DNA of 64,000 bases from Lysobacter sp. CFH 32150 (GTDB lineage Bacteria; Pseudomonadota; Gammaproteobacteria; Xanthomonadales; Xanthomonadaceae): NCBI RefSeq assembly GCF_022758295.1, contig NZ_JALDWJ010000011.1, positions 1 through 64,000 of the forward strand, written 5' to 3'. Position 1 is the stretch's first letter, and every line of letters begins with the position of its first letter. The notes beneath the pieces are model-generated. The model saw only the letters and a list, made by a program, of their open reading frames with translations. It ran no database searches and was not told the origin of the DNA. A program made the position numbers and the translations under genes. Shown one piece after another: positions 9,546-19,598 of the stretch.

Positions 9546-9992
9546 ATGAAGCTCAATACACTCAAGCCCGCCGACGGCGCCCGCCAGGAGCGCAAGCGCG
9601 TCGGTCGTGGTATCGGTTCCGGCCTCGGCAAGACCGCCGGCCGCGGCCACAAGGGTTCGTTCGCGCGTAGCGGCAAGGGCAAGATCAAGGCCGGCTTCGA
9701 AGGCGGCCAGATGCCGATGCAGCGTCGCCTGCCGAAGATCGGCTTCCGTTCGAAGCTGCTCAAGGACACGGCCGAAGTGCTGCTGTACGCACTGGACAAG
9801 CTGGAAGCCGGTGAGATCGATCTGGCCGCCCTGAAGGCCGCCAAGCTCGTTCCGCCGAACACCAAGCAGGCCAAGATCGTGAAGAAGGGCGAGCTGACCA
9901 AGAAGTTCGTGCTGAAGGGCTTGCTGGCCACCGCTGGTGCCAAGACTGCGATCGAAGCAGCTGGTGGCCAACTCGTCGCAGCAGCGGAGTAA
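9546..9992 (+). CDS. rplO: 50S ribosomal protein L15
   Basis: A 148-residue L15. The Gly/Arg-rich N-terminal extension ([20 protein letters not shown]) threads into 23S rRNA, and [16 protein letters not shown] is the family signature. It lies 3 bp after rpmD and 6 bp before secY. Confidence 0.98.
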   Translation: MKLNTLKPADGARQERKRVGRGIGSGLGKTAGRGHKGSFARSGKGKIKAGFEGGQMPMQRRLPKIGFRSKLLKDTAEVLLYALDKLEAGEIDLAALKAAKLVPPNTKQAKIVKKGELTKKFVLKGLLATAGAKTAIEAAGGQLVAAAE

Positions 9993-9998
9993 CGACGC

Positions 9999-11351
9999 AT
10001 GGCGCGAGGCGGCAACGCTGGCAATCTGGGTGGCGGACTCGGCAAGTTTACCGAGCTCCGTCAGCGCCTGATGTTCGTGCTCGGTGCGCTGATCGTCTAT
10101 CGCATCGGCTGCTTCATCCCGGTGCCGGGCGTGAACCCGGAGGCGATGCTGCAGCTGATGCAGTCGCAGGAAGGCACCATCGTCGACATGTTCAACATGT
10201 TCTCCGGTGGTGCACTCTCGCGCTTCAGCCTGTTCGCGCTCAACGTTGTGCCTTACATCTCGGCGTCGATCATCGTCCAGTTGATGACGCAGATCCTGCC
10301 GAGCTGGAAAGCGATGTCGAAGGAAGGCGAGTCCGGTCGCCGCAAGATCACCCAGTACTCGCGCATGGGCGCGGTCGGGCTGGCGATCTTCCAGGCCGCC
10401 GGCATCGCGATCGCGCTGCAGGGTTCGGGTGCGCAGAACGGAATCCCGGTCGTCTATAACCCCGGTCCGGGCTTCGTCCTGACCGCAGTGGTTGCGCTGA
10501 CCGCCGGCACCATGTTCCTGATGTGGCTGGGCGAGCAGGTGACCGAGCGCGGCATCGGCAACGGTGTGTCGCTGATCATCTTCGCCGGCATCGTCGCCGG
10601 TCTCCCGGGCGCGGTCCTGAGCACGCTGGAACAGGCGCGCAATGGCGACATGAGCCCGCTGACGGTGATCGCCATCCTGCTGATCGTGATCGCATTCACC
10701 TTCTTCGTGGTGTTTGTCGAGCGCGGCCAGCGCCGGGTCACGGTCAACTACGCGCGTCGCCAGGGCGGTCGCAGCGCGTACATGAACCAGACCTCGTTCC
10801 TGCCGCTCAAGCTCAACATGTCGGGCGTGATCCCGCCGATCTTCGCATCGAGCCTGATCATGTTCCCGGCGACGGCCTCGACCTGGTTCGGCCAGGGGAG
10901 TTCGGCCAACTGGCTGCAGAAGGCCGCGCAGGCACTGTCGCCGGGCGAGCCGCTGTACATGATTTTGTTCGCCGGGTTGATTATTGGTTTTGCGTTCTTC
11001 TACACCGCGCTGGTGTTCAATTCGCAGGAAACCGCCGACAACCTGAAGAAGTCGGGCGCGCTGATCCCGGGCATCCGTCCGGGCAAGGCCACCGCCGATT
11101 ACATCGACGGCGTGCTGACGCGATTGACCGCGGCCGGCGCTGCCTACTTGGTGCTGGTCTGTCTGCTGCCGACATTCATGCAGACCGAGCTGGGTACTTC
11201 GTTCTATTTCGGCGGCACCTCGCTGCTGATCGTGGTCGTGGTGGTGATGGACTTCATTGCGCAGATCCAGGCGCACCTGATGTCGCACCAGTACGAAAGC
11301 CTGTTGAAGAAGGCAAATCTGAAGGGCGGTTCGCGGGGTCTTTCCCGCTAA
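9999..11351 (+). CDS. secY: Preprotein translocase channel subunit SecY
   Basis: A 450-residue inner-membrane protein with about ten hydrophobic segments, the pore of the Sec translocon. Landmarks are [20 protein letters not shown] (TM2 and plug region), [20 protein letters not shown], and the cytosolic loop with [15 protein letters not shown]. Family length is about 440. The last residues are [14 protein letters not shown]. The same KGGSRG-type coding sequence is repeated just after the stop, in frame (see 11352-11537). Confidence 0.97.
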   Translation: MARGGNAGNLGGGLGKFTELRQRLMFVLGALIVYRIGCFIPVPGVNPEAMLQLMQSQEGTIVDMFNMFSGGALSRFSLFALNVVPYISASIIVQLMTQILPSWKAMSKEGESGRRKITQYSRMGAVGLAIFQAAGIAIALQGSGAQNGIPVVYNPGPGFVLTAVVALTAGTMFLMWLGEQVTERGIGNGVSLIIFAGIVAGLPGAVLSTLEQARNGDMSPLTVIAILLIVIAFTFFVVFVERGQRRVTVNYARRQGGRSAYMNQTSFLPLKLNMSGVIPPIFASSLIMFPATASTWFGQGSSANWLQKAAQALSPGEPLYMILFAGLIIGFAFFYTALVFNSQETADNLKKSGALIPGIRPGKATADYIDGVLTRLTAAGAAYLVLVCLLPTFMQTELGTSFYFGGTSLLIVVVVVMDFIAQIQAHLMSHQYESLLKKANLKGGSRGLSR

Positions 11352-11537
11352 GCCGACAAGAAGGGCGGCTCGCGCGGCGGTCTCGCGCGCGAGTGGGTCC
11401 AGGCCAGTTCCCGCGCCGGAGTAGCGCGGGGCGGCGGCAGGTCCGATCCGGGCCTCCGCCAGCCAGGTCCCGTCGCCGGAGCATGGGCACACTCCCCATG
11501 CCGTGGTTTCGGACGTTTCGGCGTCCGGGGCTTCTAA
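11352..11537 (+). other. Stop-free in-frame extension after secY with duplicated tail sequence
   Basis: After the secY TAA the same frame stays open for 61 codons and begins ADKKGGSRGGLARE, an echo of the last SecY residues ([10 protein letters not shown]). The DNA repeat period is about 39 nt. It has no start codon or Shine-Dalgarno of its own. It may be a relic of a longer SecY tail or a small duplication, or chance openness in GC-rich DNA. This is the position where rpmJ usually lies; no L36 coding sequence is present. Confidence 0.35.
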
Positions 11538-11551
11538 GTAACCCGAGACCC

Positions 11552-11560
11552 TGCTAGAAT
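11552..11560 (+). promoter_or_regulatory. Putative alpha-operon promoter (extended -10)
   Basis: TGC-TAGAAT forms an extended -10 (hexamer 11555-11560) about 60 bp upstream of rpsM. The matching -35 region at 17-bp spacing (TTCTAA) is weak, as is usual for extended -10 promoters. It would start the rpsM-rpsK-rpsD-rpoA-rplQ transcript separately from secY. Confidence 0.45.
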
Positions 11561-11595
11561 TTCGAGTTCACTCCGCCGGACTGATCCTCCGGCCG

Positions 11596-11610
11596 CCAAA
11601 CAGTTTGGAG
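11596..11610 (+). promoter_or_regulatory. Small hairpin overlapping the rpsM Shine-Dalgarno
   Basis: CCAAA-CAG-TTTGG (11596-11608) forms a short stem whose 3' arm includes the first two bases of the rpsM Shine-Dalgarno GGAG (11607-11610). In E. coli the alpha operon is repressed at this point by S4 through a pseudoknot. Here only this simple hairpin is visible, so any S4 control is inference. Confidence 0.3.
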
Positions 11611-11619
11611 AATCGCGTT

Positions 11620-11976
11620 ATGGCGCGTATCGCTGGCGTCAACCTGCCTGCCCAGAAGCACGTCTGGGTCGGGTTGCAAAGTATTTACGGCATCGGCCGT
11701 ACCCGTTCGAAAAAGGTCTGCGAAACGGCCGGCGTCAAGCTGTCCACCAAGATTCGTGACCTGTCCGAGCCGGAAGTCGAGCGCCTGCGCGCTGAAGTCG
11801 GCAAGTTCGTGGTTGAGGGCGACCTCCGCCGTGAAGTCGGCATCGCCATCAAGCGCCTCATGGACCTGGCCTGCTATCGCGGCCTGCGTCACCGTCGCGG
11901 CTTGCCGCTGCGCGGCCAGCGGACGCGCACCAATGCGCGCACCCGTAAAGGCCCGCGCAAGGCCATCAAGAAGTAA
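11620..11976 (+). CDS. rpsM: 30S ribosomal protein S13
   Basis: A 118-residue S13, the same length as E. coli: [20 protein letters not shown] at the start and the basic C-terminus [20 protein letters not shown] that contacts P-site tRNA. I chose the ATG at 11620 after GGAG rather than an upstream in-frame start. First gene of the alpha operon. Confidence 0.98.
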   Translation: MARIAGVNLPAQKHVWVGLQSIYGIGRTRSKKVCETAGVKLSTKIRDLSEPEVERLRAEVGKFVVEGDLRREVGIAIKRLMDLACYRGLRHRRGLPLRGQRTRTNARTRKGPRKAIKK

Positions 11977-11988
11977 GGAACCCACATC

Positions 11989-12384
11989 ATGGCCAAGCCG
12001 GCAGCTGCCGCAAAAACGAAGAAGAAGATCAAGCGAGTCGTCACCGACGGCATCGCCCACGTCCACGCTTCGTTCAACAACACCATCGTCACCATCACCG
12101 ACCGCCAGGGCAACGCGCTCTCGTGGGCGACTTCGGGCGGAGCGGGTTTCCGCGGTTCGCGCAAGTCGACCCCGTTCGCCGCGCAGGTCGCCGCCGAGAA
12201 GGCGGGCCGCGCCGCGCTGGATTACGGCGTGAAGTCGCTGGAAGTGCGCATCAAGGGCCCAGGCCCGGGACGCGAGTCGGCCGTGCGTTCGTTGAACAAC
12301 GTCGGCTACAAGATCATCAACATCATCGACGTGACGCCCATCCCGCACAACGGATGCCGTCCGCCGAAGAAGCGTCGCGTCTAA
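11989..12384 (+). CDS. rpsK: 30S ribosomal protein S11
   Basis: A 131-residue S11 with an Ala/Lys N-terminus, the core [19 protein letters not shown], and the conserved C-terminal [19 protein letters not shown]11 lines the 30S platform near the E-site mRNA. It lies 12 bp after rpsM. Confidence 0.98.
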   Translation: MAKPAAAAKTKKKIKRVVTDGIAHVHASFNNTIVTITDRQGNALSWATSGGAGFRGSRKSTPFAAQVAAEKAGRAALDYGVKSLEVRIKGPGPGRESAVRSLNNVGYKIINIIDVTPIPHNGCRPPKKRRV

Positions 12385-12399
12385 GGGAGCTGACGAACA

Positions 12400-13029
<630 letters not shown>

Positions 13030-13042
13030 TCCATTTGTTCTT

Positions 13043-13066
13043 GAACCTCCGCCCCCGTGGAGGTTC
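13043..13066 (+). other. Hairpin between rpsD and rpoA
   Basis: GAACCTCC and GGAGGTTC form an 8-bp stem around GCCCCCGT in the 55-bp rpsD-rpoA spacer. There is no U-run. It may mark an mRNA processing site, or expose and hide the AGGGAG Shine-Dalgarno region of rpoA. Confidence 0.35.
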
Positions 13067-13084
13067 GCAGGGAGACACCACGAA

Positions 13085-14083
13085 ATGACGGTTACCGCCA
13101 ACCAAGTACTGCGCCCGCGCGGTCCTCAGATCGAACGCCTCGCCGACAACCGCGCGAAGGTCGTGATCGAGCCGCTGGAGCGTGGCTACGGCCACACCCT
13201 CGGCAATGCGCTGCGTCGCGTGCTGCTGTCCTCGATCCCCGGCTTCGCGATCACGGAAGTCGAGATCGACGGTGTACTCCACGAGTACACCACGGTCGAA
13301 GGCCTGCAGGAAGACGTGCTCGAGGTGCTGTTGAACCTCAAGGACGTCGCCATCCGCATGCACACCGGTGATGCCTCTACCTTGAGCCTGTCCAAGCAGG
13401 GCCCGGGCGTGGTCACCGCCGGCGACATCAAGACCGACCACAACGTCGAGATCCTGAATCCGGAGCACGTGATCGCGCACCTGACCAAGGACACCGCGCT
13501 CAACATGCGTCTGAAGATCGAGCGTGGTTTCGGCTACCAGCCGGCCGCTGCGCGTCGTCGTCCGGATGAAGAAACCCGCGCGATCGGTCGCCTGATGCTG
13601 GATGCCTCGTTCTCGCCGGTCCGCCGCGTTGCCTACGCCGTGGAAGCCGCGCGCGTCGAACAGCGCACCGACCTCGACAAGCTTGTGCTCGATATCGAAA
13701 CCAATGGCACGATCGACGCGGAGGAAGCCGTGCGCACCGCCGCCGACATCCTCAGCGACCAGCTGTCGGTGTTCGGCGATTTCACCCACCGCGACCGCGG
13801 TGCGGCGAAGCCGGCTGCCAGCGGCGTGGATCCGGTGCTGCTGCGCCCGATCGACGACCTCGAGCTGACCGTGCGTTCTGCCAACTGCCTCAAGGCCGAG
13901 AGCATCTATTACATCGGCGATCTGATCCAGAAGACCGAAGTCGAGTTGCTGAAGACGCCGAACCTCGGCAAGAAGTCGCTCACCGAGATTAAGGAAGTGC
14001 TGGCACAGCGCGGCCTGTCGCTCGGCATGAAGCTCGAAAACTGGCCGCCGGCGGGCATCGCCTCGCACGGGATGATGGGCTGA
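13085..14083 (+). CDS. rpoA: RNA polymerase alpha subunit
   Basis: A 332-residue alpha subunit. The N-terminal dimerisation domain has the conserved [20 protein letters not shown]; the C-terminal domain has [20 protein letters not shown] and [18 protein letters not shown], which bind UP elements and activators. Cotranscribed with rpsMKD and rplQ in the alpha operon. Confidence 0.98.
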   Translation: MTVTANQVLRPRGPQIERLADNRAKVVIEPLERGYGHTLGNALRRVLLSSIPGFAITEVEIDGVLHEYTTVEGLQEDVLEVLLNLKDVAIRMHTGDASTLSLSKQGPGVVTAGDIKTDHNVEILNPEHVIAHLTKDTALNMRLKIERGFGYQPAAARRRPDEETRAIGRLMLDASFSPVRRVAYAVEAARVEQRTDLDKLVLDIETNGTIDAEEAVRTAADILSDQLSVFGDFTHRDRGAAKPAASGVDPVLLRPIDDLELTVRSANCLKAESIYYIGDLIQKTEVELLKTPNLGKKSLTEIKEVLAQRGLSLGMKLENWPPAGIASHGMMG

Positions 14084-14265
14084 CGAAACAAAGTCGATCC
14101 TGCCAATGCGGGATCGATGCAAGGCAACACGATGCCGACAGGCCCCAAGGCCTGCGGCACGCCGCCCAGGGAGGGTCGGCAAGGGCCAACCGCAGTCCGA
14201 TGTTCCAACGCCAGGATGGCGACAGCGAAATCCAACAGTAAAAACATTCATCAGGAATCCAAGCC

Positions 14266-14649
14266 ATGCGCCACCAGAAATCCGGACGCAAATTCAGCCG
14301 CACCAGCTCGCATCGCCAGGCGATGTTCGAGAACATGGCCGCATCGCTGATCAAACACGAACTGATCCGCACCACGTTGCCGAAGGCGAAAGAGCTGCGC
14401 CGCGTCGCGGAGCCGCTCATCACGCTGGCCAAGGTTGATGGCGTCGCCAATCGCCGCCTCGCCTTCGCGCGCCTGCGCGACAAGGAAGCCGTCGGCACGC
14501 TGTTCACCAAGCTCGGCCCGCGTTATGCCGCTCGCCCGGGCGGCTACCTGCGCATCCTCAAGTGCGGCTTCCGCGCCGGCGACAACGCACCGATGGCGTA
14601 CGTCGAGCTGGTCGATCGCCCGGACGTCGAGGCAGTCGACGCCGAGTAA
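14266..14649 (+). CDS. rplQ: 50S ribosomal protein L17
   Basis: A 127-residue L17 that starts [20 protein letters not shown] and contains [21 protein letters not shown]17 sits near the tunnel exit. The 182-bp gap after rpoA is longer than usual and has no clear promoter. A strong terminator follows, closing the ribosomal block. Confidence 0.98.
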   Translation: MRHQKSGRKFSRTSSHRQAMFENMAASLIKHELIRTTLPKAKELRRVAEPLITLAKVDGVANRRLAFARLRDKEAVGTLFTKLGPRYAARPGGYLRILKCGFRAGDNAPMAYVELVDRPDVEAVDAE

Positions 14650-14686
14650 TCGGCAGCGCCAGCAGTCAACGAGCAAGCAGCTAACG

Positions 14687-14715
14687 AAACCCCGGCCACG
14701 TGTCGGGGTTTTTGT
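14687..14715 (+). terminator. Intrinsic terminator of the alpha operon
   Basis: AAACCCCG pairs with CGGGGTTT around a 9-nt loop, followed by TTGTTTG. It lies 38 bp after the rplQ stop and before dsbB. Confidence 0.75.
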
Positions 14716-14776
14716 TTGTGCGGCATTCGCCCAGTACGCACTTCCCAATGTGCGTCGCGCGATCTATCTTCTGGCC

Positions 14777-15289
14777 ATGAACCTCAATCCTTTTCGATGG
14801 CCATTCCGCGCCCAGTTCCTGCTTGGCTTCGCACTCTGCGCGGCCATGATCGGTTTTGCGTACTACACGCAGTACCGCGACGTGAATCCGCTGAACCCGT
14901 GTCCGCTATGCATTTTCCAGCGCATCGCGTTTGCAGTACTTGCGGTCGTGTTTTTGATCGGCGGCCTGCATGCGCCGCGCGGTGTTGGGGGACGGCGCGC
15001 CTATGGCGTGTTGGCGTTGATCGCCGCCGCGGCCGGCATCGGAATCGCTGGTCGCCATGTCTGGCTGACGTATTTGCCTGCCGACCAGGTGCCGTCATGC
15101 GGGCCGCCACTCGAATTCATGATGGAAGCCAATCCATTCACCGACGTGATCCGCAAAGTACTGACCGGCTCTGGCGAATGCGCCAAGGTCGACTGGTATC
15201 TGCTGGGCTTGTCGATGCCGGAGTGGAGTCTGTTGTGGTTCTGCGCGCTGGCGTTGTGGGCGGGCTACACAGCGTTCCGTCAGCGCTGA
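14777..15289 (+). CDS. dsbB: Disulfide bond formation protein B (DsbB)
   Basis: A 170-residue inner-membrane protein with four hydrophobic segments. It reoxidises DsbA and passes the electrons to quinone. Both periplasmic cysteine pairs are present: Cys42/Cys45 (NPCPLCIFQR) and Cys108/Cys135 (PSCGPP...GSGEC). I chose the ATG at 14777, which places the first membrane segment correctly; an upstream extension would run through rplQ. No dsbA is in the window. Confidence 0.93.
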   Translation: MNLNPFRWPFRAQFLLGFALCAAMIGFAYYTQYRDVNPLNPCPLCIFQRIAFAVLAVVFLIGGLHAPRGVGGRRAYGVLALIAAAAGIGIAGRHVWLTYLPADQVPSCGPPLEFMMEANPFTDVIRKVLTGSGECAKVDWYLLGLSMPEWSLLWFCALALWAGYTAFRQR

Positions 15290-15388
15290 ATGGCGTGAAT
15301 CACGGTTGCCGCTGCAACCGTTGCGGGGCGGGCTTTTCAGGCGGATGATGGCTTTCCGCAGTGCAACAAGTCCGTTCCGAGCAGTCTC

Positions 15389-16783
15389 ATGTCCAGCTCT
15401 CCCAGTCCCGACCACCTCCGCGCCGTGAATCTTCCCGCCGAATGGGCTCCCGCCAGTTGGCGCCAGCGCACTGCGCTGCAGTTGCCGACTTATCCGGACG
15501 CGGCCGCACTCGAGTCGACGTTGCAGGAACTGCATGCGCTGCCGCCGCTGGTGACTTCGTGGGAAATCCTCGCGCTGAAGAAGCAGATCGCCGATGCGCA
15601 GGAAGGCAAGCGTTTCATCCTGCAGGGCGGTGATTGCGCGGAGACGTTCGATGGTTGCACGTCGGAAGTGATCTCGAACCGGCTCAAGGTGCTGCTGCAG
15701 ATGAGCCTGGTGCTGGTGCATGGCTTGCGCTTGCCGGTGGTGCGCATCGGCCGCTTCGCCGGCCAGTACGCCAAGCCGCGTTCGGCCGACACCGAAACCA
15801 AGGGCGACGTGACCCTGCCGAGCTATCGCGGCGACATCGTCAACGGACCGGAGTTCACGGTCGAAGCACGCACGCCGGATCCGCGCCGGATGATCAAGGC
15901 GCACGCACGGTCGGCGATGACGATGAATTTCGTGCGTTCGTTGATCGATGGCGGTTTCGCCGACCTGCACCATCCCGAATACTGGAACCTCAGCTGGGTC
16001 GGCCACTCGCCATTGGCCGACGAATACCGGCACATGGTCGAAGGCATCGGCGATGCCGTGCGCTTCATGGAGACCTTGTCCGGCAGCGAAGTGCACAACC
16101 TCAACCGCGTCGACTTTTACACCTCGCACGAAGCACTGCTGCTGCCATACGAGGAAGGGCAGACCCGCGAAGTTCCGCGGCAGTGGGGTTGGTTCAACCT
16201 CAGCACGCATTTCCCGTGGATCGGCATGCGCACCGCGCAGTTGGACGGCGCGCACGTCGAATACTTCCGCGGCATCCGCAACCCGATCGGGCTGAAGGTC
16301 GGCCCGTCGGTGACGCCGGACCAGCTGTTGCGCGTGATCGACGTGCTCAATCCCGACGACGAACCCGGTCGCCTCACCCTGATCCACCGCATGAGCGCGA
16401 CCGGCATCGCCGACAAGTTGCCGTCATTGCTCGACGCGGTGAAGCGGGAAGGCCGGCGCGTGCTGTGGATCTGCGATCCGATGCACGGCAACACCGAAAG
16501 CACCAGCAACGGTTACAAGACGCGCCGTTTCCGCAACATCCGCAGCGAACTCGAGCAGGCGTTCGACCTGCACGCCGCGGCCGGCACGCGCCTCGGTGGC
16601 GTGCACCTGGAGCTGACGGGCGAGGATGTCACCGAGTGCCTCGGCGGCGCGCGCGAACTGACCGAGAGCGATCTCGAACGAGCCTACCTTTCCACCGTCG
16701 ACCCGCGCCTCAACTACGAGCAGGCGCTGGAGATCGCGATGCTCATCGTGCGCAAGCAATCGCAGATCGCGACGCCGGCCTGA
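15389..16783 (+). CDS. Class II 3-deoxy-7-phosphoheptulonate (DAHP) synthase
   Basis: A 464-residue plant-type (class II, AroA-II) DAHP synthase, which condenses phosphoenolpyruvate and erythrose-4-phosphate in the first step of the shikimate pathway. Diagnostic segments are ILQGGDCAETFDGC (metal-binding Cys), RIGRFAGQYAKPRS, NPIGLKVGPSV and WICDPMHGNTES. It is unrelated in sequence to the E. coli AroFGH enzymes. It stands alone between dsbB and an exported protein gene. The assignment is firm; the gene symbol used in this lineage varies. Confidence 0.95.
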   Translation: MSSSPSPDHLRAVNLPAEWAPASWRQRTALQLPTYPDAAALESTLQELHALPPLVTSWEILALKKQIADAQEGKRFILQGGDCAETFDGCTSEVISNRLKVLLQMSLVLVHGLRLPVVRIGRFAGQYAKPRSADTETKGDVTLPSYRGDIVNGPEFTVEARTPDPRRMIKAHARSAMTMNFVRSLIDGGFADLHHPEYWNLSWVGHSPLADEYRHMVEGIGDAVRFMETLSGSEVHNLNRVDFYTSHEALLLPYEEGQTREVPRQWGWFNLSTHFPWIGMRTAQLDGAHVEYFRGIRNPIGLKVGPSVTPDQLLRVIDVLNPDDEPGRLTLIHRMSATGIADKLPSLLDAVKREGRRVLWICDPMHGNTESTSNGYKTRRFRNIRSELEQAFDLHAAAGTRLGGVHLELTGEDVTECLGGARELTESDLERAYLSTVDPRLNYEQALEIAMLIVRKQSQIATPA

Positions 16784-16815
16784 GTCGGCGTTGCGATAGA
16801 TCGGCGTTGCAGGCG

Positions 16816-16824
16816 TGCTAGGCT
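16816..16824 (+). promoter_or_regulatory. Putative extended -10 promoter
   Basis: TGC-TAGGCT resembles the TGC-TAGAAT elements seen at 11552 and 57165. It lies 28 bp before the ATG of the Ycf48-like gene. No good -35 is visible. Confidence 0.3.
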
Positions 16825-16851
16825 CCGGCGCGGTCCAGTCCGGAACGCGCC

Positions 16852-17886
16852 ATGTCGATGACTCGTCTCTTTCTCGCTGCCGCGATGCTCGCCATCGCAG
16901 GCGCAGCGTCTGCTGAAGTCCGTATCACGCCGCAGGACAGCGGGGTCAAGGTGCGGCTGCGCGGAATTTCGGCGGTGAGTGCGGACGTCGCCTGGGCGAG
17001 TGGTCGCGAGGGCACAGTGCTGCGCACCGTCGATGGCGGCACGCATTGGCAGGTCATCAAAGTGCCCGATGCCGGTGGGCTCGATTTCCGCGATGTCGAA
17101 GGCTTCGATGCGATGACCGCGGTGGTTTTGAGCATCGGCCCGGGCGAGGCGTCGCGTGTCTATCGCACCGAGGATGGTGGCGGGACCTGGCAGCTGACGC
17201 TGCAGAACCGCGATCCGCGCGCGTTCTTCGACTGCATGGCGTTCGAGGGCGAGCGTGGGTGGATGCTGGGCGATCCGGTCGAATCGCGTTTCCAGGTCTA
17301 CGCCACGAAAAACGGCGGGCGGGAATGGGAGCTGTTGGCGGATGGGCCGAAAGCGGAGGAGGGCGAGGCTGCATTCGCCGCGAGTGGTACGTGCCTGGCC
17401 CGAACGGGTGATGCAGTTGTCATCGGAAGTGGAGGGAGTGCCTCGCGCCTGCACGTTCTCCGCGACGGGTCTGCACAGTGGCAATCGTTCGATAGCAGCA
17501 TGGGGCGACGTAAAGCCGAGGCAGGTGTGTTTTCGGTGGCGCCGGTCGGCAGCGACGCATTCGTCGTGGGTGGGGATTACAAGGCAGAACAAGCCCCGGG
17601 CAACGCAGCTGGATGGAACGCCGGCAACAAGCGCGGATCTGTGTTCCGCAGGATCGATCCACGCGGTTTTCGTTCCGGTGCTGCATGCATGGGCGACAAG
17701 ACGTTCTTTTGTATCGCCGTCGGACCAGCCGGGGTCGACGCATGGAATGTCGCGAGCTGGAACCGGGTTTCCGACATCGGCTACGACGCCATCGACCTTG
17801 TAGGCAACATCGGCTGGGCCAGCGGCGATGCGGGCCGGATTGCCCGCATCGAGATTGCTGATCCCCCCGATAGGGTCAGCGACTGA
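16852..17886 (+). CDS. Exported Ycf48-like / Asp-box (BNR) beta-propeller protein
   Basis: A 344-residue protein with a signal peptide (MSMTRLFLAAAMLAIAGAASA). At least three Asp-box-type repeats are visible: TVDGGTHWQ, TEDGGGTWQ and TKNGGREWE, which mark a sialidase/Ycf48-like propeller. In cyanobacteria Ycf48 assists photosystem II assembly; in heterotrophs the homologues are called oxidoreductase-like or photosystem-stability-like without known function. No catalytic motif is evident. A second ATG two codons in is an alternative start. It converges with the amidase gene with no gap. Confidence 0.75.
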   Translation: MSMTRLFLAAAMLAIAGAASAEVRITPQDSGVKVRLRGISAVSADVAWASGREGTVLRTVDGGTHWQVIKVPDAGGLDFRDVEGFDAMTAVVLSIGPGEASRVYRTEDGGGTWQLTLQNRDPRAFFDCMAFEGERGWMLGDPVESRFQVYATKNGGREWELLADGPKAEEGEAAFAASGTCLARTGDAVVIGSGGSASRLHVLRDGSAQWQSFDSSMGRRKAEAGVFSVAPVGSDAFVVGGDYKAEQAPGNAAGWNAGNKRGSVFRRIDPRGFRSGAACMGDKTFFCIAVGPAGVDAWNVASWNRVSDIGYDAIDLVGNIGWASGDAGRIARIEIADPPDRVSD

Positions 17887-19518
17887 TTACTTCGCTTGCG
17901 CGACGGGCACCGCGAGTTCCAGCGTCGGCAGGAACTGCGGCGGCTTGCGCGACTTGGTCAGCTGCTCAAAGGCGTAACCAAGCTCGATCAAGCGCGGTTC
18001 ACTCCATGCCGGCCCCATGAACACGATCCCCAGCGGCGTCCCATGGCTGTCGCCCATCGGCACGCTCAGGCTCGGGTAACCCGCAACTGCAGCAGCGCCA
18101 TAACCTGCGCCGACGAAGTGATCGCCCAGCACCGGATCCGTCAGCCACGCCGGCGACATCGACGGTGCGATAAGGGCGTCGAGCTGCTGCGCTTGCAACG
18201 TCGCATCGATGCCCTGTTCGCCGGCGAGTCTGCGCGACAGGCTGCGTGCGTCGAGATAGGCGGGGTCGCCGAGCGGGCCCTTGGCTTCCGCTTTTTCGAA
18301 CAGCTCCTGCGCGAAGTACGGCATTTCTTCTTTTGCATGCAACTTGTTCCAGGCGATCAACTGCGCAAGCGTGCGGACGGGTGCGTCATGGCTCGCGAGG
18401 TAGCGTTCCAGGCCGGCCTTGAACTCGTACAGCAGCACTTCGAGTTCAGGCGCGTCCCATTGCCCGGCAGTGGCGATCTCCGCATCGACCACGGTCGCGC
18501 CCGCGGCCTTCATCGCAACGATCGCTTTCTCCATCGCGGCATCGACATCGGGATGGAAGCCCATGCTCTTGCGCAACACGCCGATGCGCGCGCCCTTGAG
18601 GCCATCGGCCTTCAGGTGCATCGGATAGTCGAACACTGCACGGCCGACGCTGCTGCTGGTGACCGCATCGGCGTCGTCGCGACCGGCGATCGCCGCCAGC
18701 AGCACCGCGGCATCGGCGACGCTGCGCGTCATCGGGCCAGCGGTGTCCTGGCTGCTCGAGATCGGGATGATTCCGTCGCGACTGACCAGGCCAACGGTGG
18801 GTTTCAACCCGACCAGGCCAGCGACGGAAGCAGGGCAGATGATGCTGCCGTCGGTTTCGGTGCCGATGCCGACGGTGGCGAGGTCGGCGGCGATGGCGGT
18901 GCCGGTACCGGAACTGGAGCCGCAAGGATTGCGGTCGAGCACGTAGGGATTCTTCGTTTGCCCGCCACGTCCGCTCCACCCCGAGGTCGAACGCGTCGAA
19001 CGGAAGTTCGCCCATTCGCTGAGATTGGTTTTACCGAGGATCACCGCACCGGCTTCGCGCAGGCGTGCGACCAGGAAGGCGTCGCGCTTCGGCCTGTTTG
19101 CGGCCAATGCCAGTGAGCCGGCGGAGTTCACCATCGGCGTGGCGTCGATGTTGTCCTTGAGCAGCACCGGAATGCCGTGCAACGGGCTGCGCACGCGACC
19201 GGCCTTGCGTTCGGCGTCGCGCGCGTCCGCGTCCTTGAGCGCATCGGGATTCAACTCGATCACCGAATTGAGCATCGGGCCAGCCTTGTCGATCGCGGCG
19301 ATGCGGTCGAGGTAGGCCTGCGTCAGTTGATGGCTGCTCAATTCGCCGCGGGCCATCCGTGACTGCAGACCGGTGATATCGGCTTCGGCATAGGCGAAGC
19401 CATTGGCCTTGCGGCTGGTGGTCGATTCCGGAGCGGCCGGCGTGCCGGGTGCAGGCGCGGTAGTGCGGTCGCAGGCGCAGAGCGTGATCAGTGCGACGGC
19501 GAGCAAGGCGTGACGCAT
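17887..19518 (-). CDS. Amidase-signature family lipoprotein
   Basis: A 543-residue secreted amidase. The N-terminus MRHALLAVALITLCAC looks like a lipoprotein signal. The Ser-cisSer-Lys triad regions of the amidase-signature family are present: PVLLKDNIDA, then GSSSGTGTAIAADLATVGIG and TETDGSIICPAS. Long extracytoplasmic amidases of this type hydrolyse amides or peptide amides of unknown identity. Upstream in-frame starts were rejected because the signal sequence begins at 19518. It lies head-to-tail after the DUF2127 gene on the same strand. Confidence 0.88.
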   Translation of the reverse strand: MRHALLAVALITLCACDRTTAPAPGTPAAPESTTSRKANGFAYAEADITGLQSRMARGELSSHQLTQAYLDRIAAIDKAGPMLNSVIELNPDALKDADARDAERKAGRVRSPLHGIPVLLKDNIDATPMVNSAGSLALAANRPKRDAFLVARLREAGAVILGKTNLSEWANFRSTRSTSGWSGRGGQTKNPYVLDRNPCGSSSGTGTAIAADLATVGIGTETDGSIICPASVAGLVGLKPTVGLVSRDGIIPISSSQDTAGPMTRSVADAAVLLAAIAGRDDADAVTSSSVGRAVFDYPMHLKADGLKGARIGVLRKSMGFHPDVDAAMEKAIVAMKAAGATVVDAEIATAGQWDAPELEVLLYEFKAGLERYLASHDAPVRTLAQLIAWNKLHAKEEMPYFAQELFEKAEAKGPLGDPAYLDARSLSRRLAGEQGIDATLQAQQLDALIAPSMSPAWLTDPVLGDHFVGAGYGAAAVAGYPSLSVPMGDSHGTPLGIVFMGPAWSEPRLIELGYAFEQLTKSRKPPQFLPTLELAVPVAQAK

Positions 19519-19598
19519 GGTGATGTCCCCTAAACCGCGGCTCTCCGCGACGGCGCAGCATTGCGCGACTGCGCGGGGCAGGCAAGCGCCGAACCGTC

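Noticed and set aside
9249-11492. 747-codon open frame on the minus strand opposite rpmD, rplO and secY
   Set aside because: It is antisense to three firmly identified genes and its translation is His/Asp/Arg-rich low-complexity, as expected from GC-rich codon shadows. No family motif.
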